Part shown: positions 7,860 to 16,016 of the stretch, one piece after another | How positions within the stretch are numbered: position 1 is the first letter of the stretch | Layout: each line of letters starts with the position of its first letter | NCBI GenBank assembly: GCA_021793115.1 | Contig: JAJYTJ010000064.1 | Coordinates: 1-19,874, forward strand | Direction of reading: 5' to 3' | Source of the DNA: Actinomycetes bacterium | Lineage (GTDB): Bacteria; Actinomycetota; Actinomycetes; Actinomycetales; Cellulomonadaceae | DNA: 19,874 nucleotides | The notes under the pieces: generated by a model | What the model was told of the DNA's origin: nothing | Databases searched by the model: none | What the model saw: only the letters and a program-made list of their open reading frames with translations | Program-made: the position numbers and the translations under genes

Positions 7860-7926
7860 ATCGTCGCGGGCCGCCGGACGGCCGGAGTGGCCACCCGGCC
7901 TGCGCGGACGCGCCCGCCGCCACCAC

Positions 7927-7932
7927 TATCCT
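7927..7932 (+). promoter_or_regulatory. Candidate -10 box of the tRNA gene
   Basis: TATCCT lies 11 nt before the first base of the mature tRNA, giving a very short 5' leader. The -35 region is weak (gcggac at 17-bp spacing). The call rests on position and hexamer only. Confidence 0.35.
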
Positions 7933-7943
7933 GGGTGCGCGCG

Positions 7944-8016
7944 GCCCCGGTAGCCCAACGGCAGAGGCGTTCGGCTCAAACCCGATCCAGTGCGGGTTCG
8001 AATCCCGCCCGGGGCA
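7944..8016 (+). tRNA. tRNA with CAA (Leu) anticodon and short variable loop
   Basis: I fold a 73-nt cloverleaf. The acceptor stem is GCCCCGG (7944-7950) with CCGGGGC (8009-8015) and discriminator A8016. The D arm is GCCC/AGGC around AACGGCAG, with a C-A mismatch next to the loop. The anticodon stem is TTCGG/CCGAT (outer T-T mismatch) around loop CTCAAAC, so the anticodon is CAA at 7977-7979. The variable loop is only CCAGT. The T arm is a perfect GCGGG/CCCGC around TTCGAAT. The 3' end reads A-CCC, so CCA is not encoded. The CAA anticodon means leucine (UUG), but leucine tRNAs normally carry a long variable arm, so charging by LeuRS is not certain. Identification as a tRNA gene is firm; the amino acid is tentative. 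Confidence 0.85.
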
Positions 8017-8346
8017 CCCATCTTCTCCGCGACGATGCCTCGTCGCGTCGCACAGGTTGTGCAATCGCTAGAAGGCAGACACCTCTGGAACAGGTGCCAC
8101 GCTCCACGCATCCCAGGCGCATGGGCGCAGCCGCCGATAGAGGCCGTCCGCCGCCGCGACCATAACGGTGGTGGCGCCGGCGACGAAGGGCAGACGCGCT
8201 GGCCCGGCGCATGATGCTCGGTCCCTCCTGTCCTGCACTGAACCCCGTGAGCGGCCCCTACCGGGGCCCCTCACGTATGTCCCTCAGGAGGTCCGGGCCC
8301 GCTCGGTGCCGCCGCGCCGCCTGCTCGTGCAGCAGACCCACGACCG
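8017..8346. other. Non-coding stretch after the tRNA with several hairpins
   Basis: I see no credible gene in these 330 bp. Small stem-loops are present: GCGACG/CGTCGC at 8029-8046, GCACA/TGTGC at 8050-8062, and CACCT/AGGTG just after. A strong hairpin sits at 8246-8275. None is followed by a T-run. This is the junction between the conserved flank and the lower-GC module, so it is where an integration scar would be expected. I could not find a copy of the tRNA 3' end on the other side of the module. Confidence 0.5.
8246..8275. terminator. Strong hairpin, probable terminator of the XRE-protease operon
   Basis: CGTGAG (8246-8251) pairs with CTCACG (8270-8275), and GGCCCC (8253-8258) pairs with GGGGCC (8263-8268) around a TACC loop, with one C-C mismatch between the two blocks. 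That makes 12 paired positions, nearly all GC. There is no T-tract on either side, as is common for actinobacterial terminators. It lies about 70 bp downstream of the stop of the minus-strand metalloprotease gene and could also stop readthrough from the tRNA. Confidence 0.6.
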
Positions 8347-9462
8347 CTACACGACGCGCAGGTTCGCCCTACTTCGCGTCCCTGTACGCGCATCGCCCTC
8401 GACAGCGAACGTGACCAGCCCGAGCATGAGATCGCGAATGTCCTGTGCCCGCACATCGAGTGCCCGAGCGATCTCGACGAACCCCGTCCCCTGTGCACGC
8501 ATGTCAGCCATCACTTGCGTCAGCAGGCTCGAGCTCTCGACGAGTAGGTCCGAGCCCGGCTCCCCGCGGCGGAAGCCCGCCATCGAAAGTTGCTTCGCGA
8601 GAGTGCCGTATGTCCACTCCGAGATGACTCCTAGACGGTGGGCCCGCAGATTGAGCGCCATGGCGCTGACCCGCCAGCGGCGCTTCAACACCAGCACGTC
8701 CTCAAGCATGAGGTTCCCACGAATGGAACCAACCACGTCGGCACGGGGCATCAAGAAAGCGCTCGCGAAGTCGTTAGCCGCTTGCTCCTTATCCTTGCCG
8801 GACGCGACGTGGAGCGACCCTCCGTGCATTACCAGGTGACCGAGCTCGTGCGCAAGATCGAAACGAAGCCGCTCGGCAGACTTGTGGATGTTCAGGAACA
8901 TGACCGGCGTCGCGCCATGCCGGAACGAGAAGGCATCGATCGCTTGCAGCGGACCGCCCGCCGAGAATACTTTCGCCCCCTTGGACTCCAGCAGTTGGAG
9001 CAGGTTCTTGATCGGCGCGACGCCCAACCCCCATGCGCCACGCAATGCCTCAGCTGCCTGCTCAGGCGGCAACCAGTCATCCGAATCGAGCAGATCCTGC
9101 AATTCGGGCACGTTCGGCGCCGGCGCCCGGTACGTCGCCTCGATCCAGTCGGACAGTTCGATGGCCAGAGTCGAGAGACTGCGAGCCGTCGCCTCGTCCT
9201 TTTTTGCGAGCCGCGACGTCGCTCTGAAGTGAAATGCGTCCGACGGTGGAAGGGTCACCACGGGCCGGTAGAAGAATTCGACCGGGAAGTTCAGCGCTCG
9301 CGCAAACTCGCGAACGAGTTCCGTGCTGGGCGTCTTCTTCGTGTTCTCCGCCTGGGACACCCAGGGCGCGGTCGTCCCTGCTGCGGCAGCCAAGTCAGTC
9401 GCTGTCATTTGCCGAATGGAGCGAGCCATTTCCAGGCGCGCCGGGATGAAGGTGGTGCTCAT
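8347..9462 (-). CDS. XRE HTH - ImmA/IrrE metalloprotease fusion regulator
   Basis: This is a 371-aa protein. An XRE/Cro-type helix-turn-helix lies at about 8-66 (LEMARSIRQMTATDLAAAAG, then APWVSQAEN). A middle helical section follows, then an ImmA/IrrE (DUF955) zinc metallopeptidase domain: FDLAHELGHLVMH with the HExxH ligands H205, E206 and H209, and the third ligand E226 in EQAANDFASAFLMP. The C-terminal part (about 255-371) continues the family's long form (SMAGFRRGEPG). In known systems ImmA cleaves an ImmR repressor of an integrative element, and the Deinococcus IrrE/PprI protease cleaves the repressor DdrO. Here the sensor/DNA-binding and protease parts are in one chain. ATG 9462 has GGAG 8 nt upstream. 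The gene is second in an operon, 20 bp after the 210-aa gene. GC content is clearly lower than in the neighbours, which suggests transfer. Confidence 0.9.
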   Translation of the reverse strand: MSTTFIPARLEMARSIRQMTATDLAAAAGTTAPWVSQAENTKKTPSTELVREFARALNFPVEFFYRPVVTLPPSDAFHFRATSRLAKKDEATARSLSTLAIELSDWIEATYRAPAPNVPELQDLLDSDDWLPPEQAAEALRGAWGLGVAPIKNLLQLLESKGAKVFSAGGPLQAIDAFSFRHGATPVMFLNIHKSAERLRFDLAHELGHLVMHGGSLHVASGKDKEQAANDFASAFLMPRADVVGSIRGNLMLEDVLVLKRRWRVSAMALNLRAHRLGVISEWTYGTLAKQLSMAGFRRGEPGSDLLVESSSLLTQVMADMRAQGTGFVEIARALDVRAQDIRDLMLGLVTFAVEGDARTGTRSRANLRVV

Positions 9463-9482
9463 AGAAATATCTCCGGGTTACC

Positions 9483-10115
9483 TCAGCGGCGCGCGACGGT
9501 AAAGCCGAAGCCCTCGTCCTCTTCGCCGTCCTCGTCGAACAGGAAAGCGCCAAGCGTGAGGTCGAACGGCGGGAAGATAATCCGCTCAGACCAGCTGTCG
9601 ATGTGCTTACCCACCATCGTGCTGGGCCGCGAAAGTTCGAGATGCACCATGCCGTCGCGCTCGTTGTAGAGCAGGATCCAAAGGAACTTGACGTCGATCT
9701 CGCCGTCATCGATCGGCTGGCCGAAGAGTGTGCCCTGGCCGTTCTCCTCGACCCGGCGGGCGAACTCGGCGCCCTTCGGGTTCTTCGTGCTCGGAGTGCC
9801 CCAGGCCACGCCCGTGAACTCGTCGCCGCTGCTTGCGATTAGTCCAACGTGAAGGTCCGGCTGCGAAAAATAGGGCAGGTTCTGCGGATCCGAGCGCTTC
9901 CAGTCCAAGTGCAGCAGCATGAGCTGCTCGTGGATGACTTCGACAGTGCGATACCAGCGCGTCATGTTCGGCGCGGACTTCGGGGCGCCCTGCGAGAAGG
10001 TGCGACTATCTGCCGCGCCGACGGATACAGCACGTTCGAAGACCGCTGCCTGGAGACGCATCGGAGCCAAGAGCTCAGCGAGGTCGTCCCGGGTCTTCGG
10101 GGTGTGGATCGTCAT
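9483..10115 (-). CDS. Unknown 210-aa protein paired with the XRE-protease
   Basis: I do not recognise the family. The start is ATG 10115-10113 with AGAGGA (10128-10123) 7 nt upstream. The protein is soluble, with no signal peptide or membrane segment. The N-terminal half is helical (RDDLAELLAPMRLQAAVFERAV, residues 9-30). The middle has aromatic and strand-rich segments (LLHLDWKRSDPQNLPYF, DLHVGLIAS, FTGVAWGTP), then IDVKFLWILLYNERDGMVHLELSRP. A very acidic patch lies near the C terminus (FDEDGEEDEGFGF). I see no nuclease, kinase or zinc motif. It is the first gene of a two-gene operon with the XRE-ImmA/IrrE protein, with a TAGGCT -10-like box at 10154-10149. By context it could be the substrate, partner or effector of that protease. 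Lower GC than the flanks suggests horizontal origin. Confidence 0.75.
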   Translation of the reverse strand: MTIHTPKTRDDLAELLAPMRLQAAVFERAVSVGAADSRTFSQGAPKSAPNMTRWYRTVEVIHEQLMLLHLDWKRSDPQNLPYFSQPDLHVGLIASSGDEFTGVAWGTPSTKNPKGAEFARRVEENGQGTLFGQPIDDGEIDVKFLWILLYNERDGMVHLELSRPSTMVGKHIDSWSERIIFPPFDLTLGAFLFDEDGEEDEGFGFTVARR

Positions 10116-10148
10116 CTGCGGTTCCTCTCAGGGGGGCCGACGCGGATC

Positions 10149-10154
10149 AGCCTA
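10149..10154 (-). promoter_or_regulatory. Candidate -10 box of the XRE-protease operon
   Basis: On the minus strand, TAGGCT (10154-10149) lies 33 nt before the ATG of the first gene. It is the same hexamer as in the rpsA promoter proposed here. No convincing -35 and no clear HTH operator palindrome were seen nearby. Confidence 0.3.
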
Positions 10155-10155
10155 C

Positions 10156-10857
10156 AGCACACAGTGAAAGAACCGGCACATCAAGTCAGGCCGGCATGTC
10201 GTGAGAGCCGAGTGCCGAGACGACGTCGGCGGAGCCCCTTGGAGCCCCCTCGGGTGGCGTGACGATCATCGCCTTCGCACACATCAAGTCCGTCCATCCG
10301 ACAGGTAGGCGATGGCTGTCTTCCAGGCGCGTGCCGCTGCCTCCAGTGGGAGGAGGGCGGGGACAACGATGCGGGCCAGATCTCTAGGCGCACTGGTGCC
10401 CCGGCATCGGCTCTCCTAGCGCGGTCGTCGCGGGTCAACGCGGGCTCGCAAGGCGAAGCACTGCGGAAGTGGCGCGTGCGGACGAGCTGCACCGGCGAGA
10501 CAGACGAGCACGACCCGACGGCCACCTGACTCCACCCAAACGGTCCGTGAGCCTTCGCTCCGCTTCCAGGGCAGGCGACGGTGGCCTGGCAGGGCGCCTC
10601 TTCCGCGAAGGTTTTCGGGGCGCGGACCAAGCGGTCGAGCGTCGCGGCCCGGGCCTCGTCCCCCACTGCACGTGCAAGCTGGTAGTCAGGTTTCCGGGCG
10701 GGCGCGTCGACCAGCCTCAGTCGATCACTGGCAGACCTACCGACCATTTGCCAGCGAGACCGCTCACGGCGTCCTGCCTGCACATGGCCGACCGGCCGCA
10801 GGCGGCCTTCCAGCGACTCGCCGAAGGAGTGCCTTCGCACGGGCCTCCGGCATCTGC
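10156..10857. other. Gap of about 700 bp without a supportable gene
   Basis: This lies between the XRE-protease operon and the end of glnB. Open frames cross it on the minus strand, but none has a ribosome site, a recognisable domain or normal codon-position GC for this genome. An 11-bp direct repeat (cacatcaagtc at 10177-10187 and 10280-10290) is the only structure noticed. It may be a decayed gene or an integration scar. In many actinobacteria glnD follows glnB, but I could not recognise a glnD remnant. Confidence 0.5.
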
Positions 10858-12479
<1,622 letters not shown>

Positions 12480-12762
12480 GTCGCCATCTCTCTCGCGTGG
12501 CTGCCGACCGGTCCGCCTCGGCGGCTGCGCCGCGCGCGAGAGTACTGGGTTGTGGCCGCCGAGCACGCCCGCGTCCGCGGCACATGCCGGGCGGGGCGCG
12601 CGCCAGGCGGGCGGACGCCGGCTTGGGGGCCCCGACTACCCGAGCCGGGTTCCTCGATAGCCCCGACCCACGCGTGGGCCAATTGCGCCGAATTGGCCCG
12701 GACTGCCGGCCCGGGTGCTGCCTAGCGTGGCGCCTGCACGCACGCCACACGAAGGAGTGACC
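12480..12762. promoter_or_regulatory. Divergent control region between amtB and the Tm-1-like operon
   Basis: This 283-bp intergenic region must hold the promoters of both operons. On the plus side it contains a perfect 9-bp inverted repeat (12676-12699) and a TAGCGT -10-like box (12723-12728), with GAAGGAG at 12751-12757 before the Tm-1-like start. On the amtB side I found no clear GlnR-type box. The rest is GC-rich without further structure that I can name. Confidence 0.6.
12676..12699. promoter_or_regulatory. Perfect palindrome, probable operator of the Tm-1-like operon
   Basis: GGGCCAATT (12676-12684), a 6-bp spacer, and AATTGGCCC (12691-12699) form a perfect inverted repeat ending 23 bp before the TAGCGT box of the plus-strand operon. 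That is a good place for an activator, just upstream of the -35 position. AATT cores are rare in this GC-rich DNA. The likeliest ligand is the MocR regulator of the same cluster, but this is inference. Confidence 0.6.
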
Positions 12763-13989
12763 ATGGCGAAGGTCGCACTGCTGGGCACCCTCGACACCAA
12801 GGGCGTCGAGTACACCTGGCTCTCGGAGAGGCTGACCGAGCACGGCGTGGAGGTCCTGCCGATCGACGTCGGCTCGTTCTCCCGCTCCCCCCTCGCCGCC
12901 GTGACCTCCGACGAGGTCATCGCCGCGGCCGGGCAGGACGCCGCCGCGCTGCGGGAACGGCGCGACCGCGGCGAGATGATGACCGTGATGGGCGCCGGCG
13001 CGGCCGTGGTCGTCAAGCGCCTCGCGGCCGAGGGAACGATCCACGGCCTGCTGAGCATCGGCGGCTCGGGCGGCTCGTCGGTGGCCGCCCCGGCCATGCA
13101 GGCGCTGCCGATCGGCTTCCCCAAGCTGCTCGTCTCGACCATGGCGAGCGGGGACGTCAAGCCGTACGTCGGCGAGGTGGACGCCACGCTCATGTACTCG
13201 GTGACCGACGTCGCCGGCATCAACCGGATCTCGCAGCTGGTGCTCGGCAACGCCGCCGCCGCGATCGCCGGCATGGCCAAGGCCTACGAGGCGCGCCTCG
13301 GGGCGCCGGAGGCCGACCACAGCCCGGTCGTCGGCATGACGATGTTCGGGGTCACCACCCCGGCGTGCACCGTGGCCCGCGAGCGGCTCACCGAGCTCGG
13401 GTACGAGGTGCTGGTGTTCCACGCGACGGGGACCGGCGGCCGTGCCATGGAGAAGCTCGTCGAGTCCGGGCTCCTGGCCGGGGTGTGCGACCTGACGACG
13501 ACCGAGCTGTGCGACGACCTGGTGGGCGGCGTCCTCAGCGCCGGCCCGGACCGGCTCGAGATGGCCGGCCGGCTCGGCGTGCCGCAGGTGGTCTCCGTCG
13601 GCGCGCTCGACATGGTCAACTTCGGGCCGAAGGAGACGGTGCCGCCTCAGTTCAGCGGACGCAACCTCTTCGTCCACAACCCGACAGTCACGCTCATGCG
13701 CACGACGAGGGACGAGATGGCCGAGCTGGGCCGGCGCATCGCCCGCAAGCTCGCGGCGGCGACCGGGCCGACCGAGCTGTTCCTGCCCCTCAAGGGTGTC
13801 AGCGCCATCGACGTCGACGGCGGCCCGTTCCGGGACGCGGAGGCGGACGCCGCGCTGTTCGACGAGCTGCGCCGGGGCCTGGCCGGCAGCGACGTCGAGA
13901 TCCACGAACTCGACGTGGACATCAACGACCCGACGTTCGGGATCGCCATGGCCGACGCGCTGCACCGACAGCTCGTCGCCCGCACCTAG
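12763..13989 (+). CDS. Tm-1-like ATP-binding protein (UPF0261)
   Basis: This 408-aa protein is the right length for UPF0261, the family of the N-terminal half of tomato Tm-1. ATG 12763 follows GAAGGAG. Family landmarks are GTLDTKG (8-14), a Gly-rich loop [10 protein letters not shown] (97-106), [11 protein letters not shown] (125-135), [11 protein letters not shown] (147-157), a second-domain start [13 protein letters not shown] (about 187-199), and [16 protein letters not shown] near the C terminus. Plant Tm-1 binds ATP and a viral replication protein. The bacterial reaction is not known to me. The gene heads an operon with the PEP-hydrolase-like gene 13 bp after its stop, then the cupin. 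The two-gene pairing recreates the two domains of plant Tm-1, so the products probably act in one complex or on one substrate. Confidence 0.9.
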   Translation: MAKVALLGTLDTKGVEYTWLSERLTEHGVEVLPIDVGSFSRSPLAAVTSDEVIAAAGQDAAALRERRDRGEMMTVMGAGAAVVVKRLAAEGTIHGLLSIGGSGGSSVAAPAMQALPIGFPKLLVSTMASGDVKPYVGEVDATLMYSVTDVAGINRISQLVLGNAAAAIAGMAKAYEARLGAPEADHSPVVGMTMFGVTTPACTVARERLTELGYEVLVFHATGTGGRAMEKLVESGLLAGVCDLTTTELCDDLVGGVLSAGPDRLEMAGRLGVPQVVSVGALDMVNFGPKETVPPQFSGRNLFVHNPTVTLMRTTRDEMAELGRRIARKLAAATGPTELFLPLKGVSAIDVDGGPFRDAEADAALFDELRRGLAGSDVEIHELDVDINDPTFGIAMADALHRQLVART

Positions 13990-14002
13990 CCGAAGGAGAG
14001 AC

Positions 14003-14848
14003 ATGCCAGAGACACGCACTCAGATCCTCGATCGGTTCCGCGCCCAGGTGGCGGCCGGCACACCGATCGTCGGCGGCGGCGCGGGGACCGGGATCACCGC
14101 GAAGTCGGCCGAGGCGGGCGGCATCGACCTGCTCGTCATCTACAACTCGGGGCGCTTCCGCATGGCGGGGCGCGGCTCGTTGTCCGGCCTGCTGGCGTAC
14201 GGCGACGCGAACGAGATCGTCATGGACATGGCGCGCGAGGTGCTCCCGGTGGTCAAGCGGACGCCGGTGCTCGCGGGCGTCAACGGCACCGACCCGTTCC
14301 GCGTGATGCCGTACTTCCTCAAGCAGGTCAAGGAGATCGGGTTCGCCGGGGTCCAGAACTTCCCCACCGTCGGGCTCATCGACGGCGTCTTCCGGGCCAA
14401 CCTGGAGGAGACGGGCATGGGCTTCGGCCCGGAGATCGACATGATCCGCACGGCCCACGAGATGGACCTGCTGACCACCCCGTACGCGTTCGACGTGGAC
14501 CAGGCCAAAGACCTGGCACGCGCCGGAGCCGACATCCTGGTCCCGCACATGGGCCTGACCACGTCCGGCACCATCGGCGCCCAGACCGCGCTGACGCTGG
14601 AGCAGGCGGCCGCCAAGGTCCAGGAGCTCGCCGACGCCGCCAAGAGCGTCAACCCCGACATCCTGTGCCTGTGCCACGGCGGCCCCATCGCCAACCCGCC
14701 GGACGCGCAGTACATCCTCGACCACACCGACGGCATCGTCGGCTTCTACGGTGCCTCCTCCATCGAGCGGTTCCCCGCCGAGGTGGGCATCCGCAAGCAG
14801 ACCGAGGAGTTCAAGGCGATCCACTTCCGCTCCACCGCGGCGGGGTGA
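14003..14848 (+). CDS. PEP-hydrolase-family TIM-barrel protein (Tm-1 C-terminal half)
   Basis: This is a 281-aa protein with ATG 14003 after GAAGGAG. It is a TIM barrel of the phosphoenolpyruvate-hydrolase-like family (PF09370 type), which is the C-terminal domain of plant Tm-1. Visible landmarks are [20 protein letters not shown] (21-40), [19 protein letters not shown] (42-60), [12 protein letters not shown] (88-99), [13 protein letters not shown] (116-128), ILVPHMGLT in the second half and [14 protein letters not shown] near the end, followed by [12 protein letters not shown]. Repeated Gly-rich loops at strand ends suggest phosphate binding. Members are annotated as PEP hydrolase, but the physiological reaction is uncertain. 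It is the second gene of the operon; the cupin ATG follows only 4 bp after its stop. Confidence 0.9.
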   Translation: MPETRTQILDRFRAQVAAGTPIVGGGAGTGITAKSAEAGGIDLLVIYNSGRFRMAGRGSLSGLLAYGDANEIVMDMAREVLPVVKRTPVLAGVNGTDPFRVMPYFLKQVKEIGFAGVQNFPTVGLIDGVFRANLEETGMGFGPEIDMIRTAHEMDLLTTPYAFDVDQAKDLARAGADILVPHMGLTTSGTIGAQTALTLEQAAAKVQELADAAKSVNPDILCLCHGGPIANPPDAQYILDHTDGIVGFYGASSIERFPAEVGIRKQTEEFKAIHFRSTAAG

Positions 14849-14852
14849 CCCC

Positions 14853-15266
14853 ATGTCGGTGTCCAGCACCCAGGGCCGGCTCCCCACCGAGGTCTTCGAC
14901 TGGGGCTCGATCAAGTGGGGGGTGACCCCCGAGCTGTTCCCCGGCTCGCCCGTCACCGTCGGCGAGGTGGTCATCGAGCCGACGAAGGGGCACGACCGGC
15001 ACACCCACCCCGAGTCCGACGAGGTGCTGGTCGTCCTCGACGGCGAGGGCCGGCAGACCGTCGGCGACTCCGGCCCGTTCGCGGTCGTGGCCGGGGACAG
15101 CATCGTCATCCCGAAGGGAACGCCGCACTCGACCTTCAACACCGGGTGGCGGCAGCTGCGCATCCTGGCCATCTACTGCCCCGGTGGGGCCGAGGTGGCG
15201 CTGCGCGACGCGCCCGACTACGCCCAGCTCCCGCCCGGGCGGCCGCCCGTCTGGGTGCGCGGCTGA
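14853..15266 (+). CDS. Single-domain cupin protein
   Basis: This is a 137-aa cytosolic beta-barrel. ATG 14853 lies 4 bp after the stop of the PEP-hydrolase-like gene, so translation is probably coupled. Cupin motif 1 is HDRHTHPESDEVLVVLDGEG, with likely metal ligands H50, H52 and E57. Cupin motif 2 is GDSIVIPKGTPHSTFNTG (81-98), with ligand H92. This ligand set suits a small metal-dependent isomerase, epimerase or dioxygenase, or a sugar-type binding protein; the exact role is unknown. Position as third gene of the Tm-1-like operon suggests it acts on the same metabolite. A strong hairpin follows 21 bp after its stop. Confidence 0.88.
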   Translation: MSVSSTQGRLPTEVFDWGSIKWGVTPELFPGSPVTVGEVVIEPTKGHDRHTHPESDEVLVVLDGEGRQTVGDSGPFAVVAGDSIVIPKGTPHSTFNTGWRQLRILAIYCPGGAEVALRDAPDYAQLPPGRPPVWVRG

Positions 15267-15287
15267 GGCCCCGCAGGCCCCCGACGC

Positions 15288-15323
15288 GGTGGGCCGGCCG
15301 GCACGACGAGCGGCCGGCCCACC
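15288..15323 (+). terminator. 13-bp perfect hairpin after the cupin gene
   Basis: GGTGGGCCGGCCG (15288-15300) and CGGCCGGCCCACC (15311-15323) form a perfect 13-bp stem around a 10-nt loop. There is no T-run. It probably ends or attenuates the Tm-1-like/PEP-hydrolase/cupin transcript, or protects its 3' end, before the DUF1097 gene. Confidence 0.65.
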
Positions 15324-15354
15324 AGCGCCCGCGCTCGCGCCTGCCCGTGCGCCC

Positions 15355-15378
15355 GCGCTCGCGCTCGCGCTCGCGCTC
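15355..15378. repeat. Hexanucleotide repeat (gcgctc)x4
   Basis: Four exact gcgctc units lie in tandem in the gap between the cupin and DUF1097 genes, with related degenerate copies just upstream (from about 15325). It is non-coding as far as I can tell and likely length-variable. It sits about 50 bp before the DUF1097 start, within a possible promoter region. Confidence 0.8.
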
Positions 15379-15430
15379 GCACGACGAACAGTGAATCGCG
15401 TCCCGACATTCGCACGGAAAGGCTCACACA

Positions 15431-16006
15431 ATGTCGTCTGAGACCGCCACCACCGAAGGACCGGACATCCGCATCAAAGAAACGATCCCGCTGTGGATCG
15501 CCGTGGGCATCACCGTCGCGGTCTCCGTCCCGTTCACGCTCTGGCTGAGCCACTGGAATCTCGCCGTGTGGTGCTCGTTCATCGTCTGGGCCGAGTATTT
15601 CGCTCTGGGCGCGAAGCCTGCCGCGGCCAAGACAATCATCCCGGCGTTCGCGACCTCCGCGATCGGCACCGCGGCGTTGCTCGCCATCATCGCCACGCTG
15701 AGCTCCTGGCCGAAGCTCGTCACCGCCGGCGACCTCGCCGTCATCGTCGTACTCGGGGTCGGCTGCGGCTTCCTCGTCTACCTCATGAAGTTCTGGAAGG
15801 TGCTGCAGGCGGGCTCGCTCCCGTTCTTCAACGGGATCTCGATGGTGCTCGCCGTCTACTTCACGACGAGCTTCCCCCACGTCACCGACCAGGCGTCGCT
15901 GGCGGCGCTCTGGGCCGGGGTGTGGACCGTGGTGCTCGGCGTCTTCGGGGTGCTGCTGGGCATGTTCAACGTGTGGCTGACGTTCCCGAAGAAGGTCCAG
16001 CCCTAG
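15431..16006 (+). CDS. DUF1097-family membrane protein
   Basis: This is a 191-aa protein with ATG 15431 and a modest AAAGG site about 9 nt upstream. A hydrophilic N terminus (about 1-18) precedes roughly five or six membrane helices: 20-40, 43-60, 68-91, 101-119, 131-147 and 158-184. The pattern (AVGITVAVSVPFTLWLS, KFWKVLQAGSLPFFNG, then a long C-terminal helix ending FPKKVQ) matches the DUF1097 family of inner-membrane proteins such as E. coli YcdZ. The function is not established; transport of a small molecule is a guess. It follows the Tm-1-like operon on the same strand after a hairpin and a repeat, and ends 10 bp from the stop of the convergent mocR gene. Confidence 0.85.
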   Translation: MSSETATTEGPDIRIKETIPLWIAVGITVAVSVPFTLWLSHWNLAVWCSFIVWAEYFALGAKPAAAKTIIPAFATSAIGTAALLAIIATLSSWPKLVTAGDLAVIVVLGVGCGFLVYLMKFWKVLQAGSLPFFNGISMVLAVYFTTSFPHVTDQASLAALWAGVWTVVLGVFGVLLGMFNVWLTFPKKVQP

Positions 16007-16016
16007 CCCTCGGCTG

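Noticed and set aside
7992..8020. tRNA 3' end as attL of an integrated element
   Set aside because: I could not find a second copy of the tRNA 3' end in the window and there is no integrase gene, so integration at the tRNA remains unproven.
10177..10290. 11-bp direct repeat (cacatcaagtc) considered as an attachment site
   Set aside because: The copies are only 103 bp apart, do not flank the module and are unrelated to the tRNA 3' end.
10181..10857. Minus-strand open frames in the gap after glnB, considered as a glnD remnant
   Set aside because: No GlnD motif (nucleotidyltransferase GSxxR, HD or ACT) could be recognised in any frame.
15325..15378. Repeat tract considered as a CRISPR array
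   Set aside because: The units are 6 bp, directly adjacent and without spacers; it is a simple-sequence repeat.
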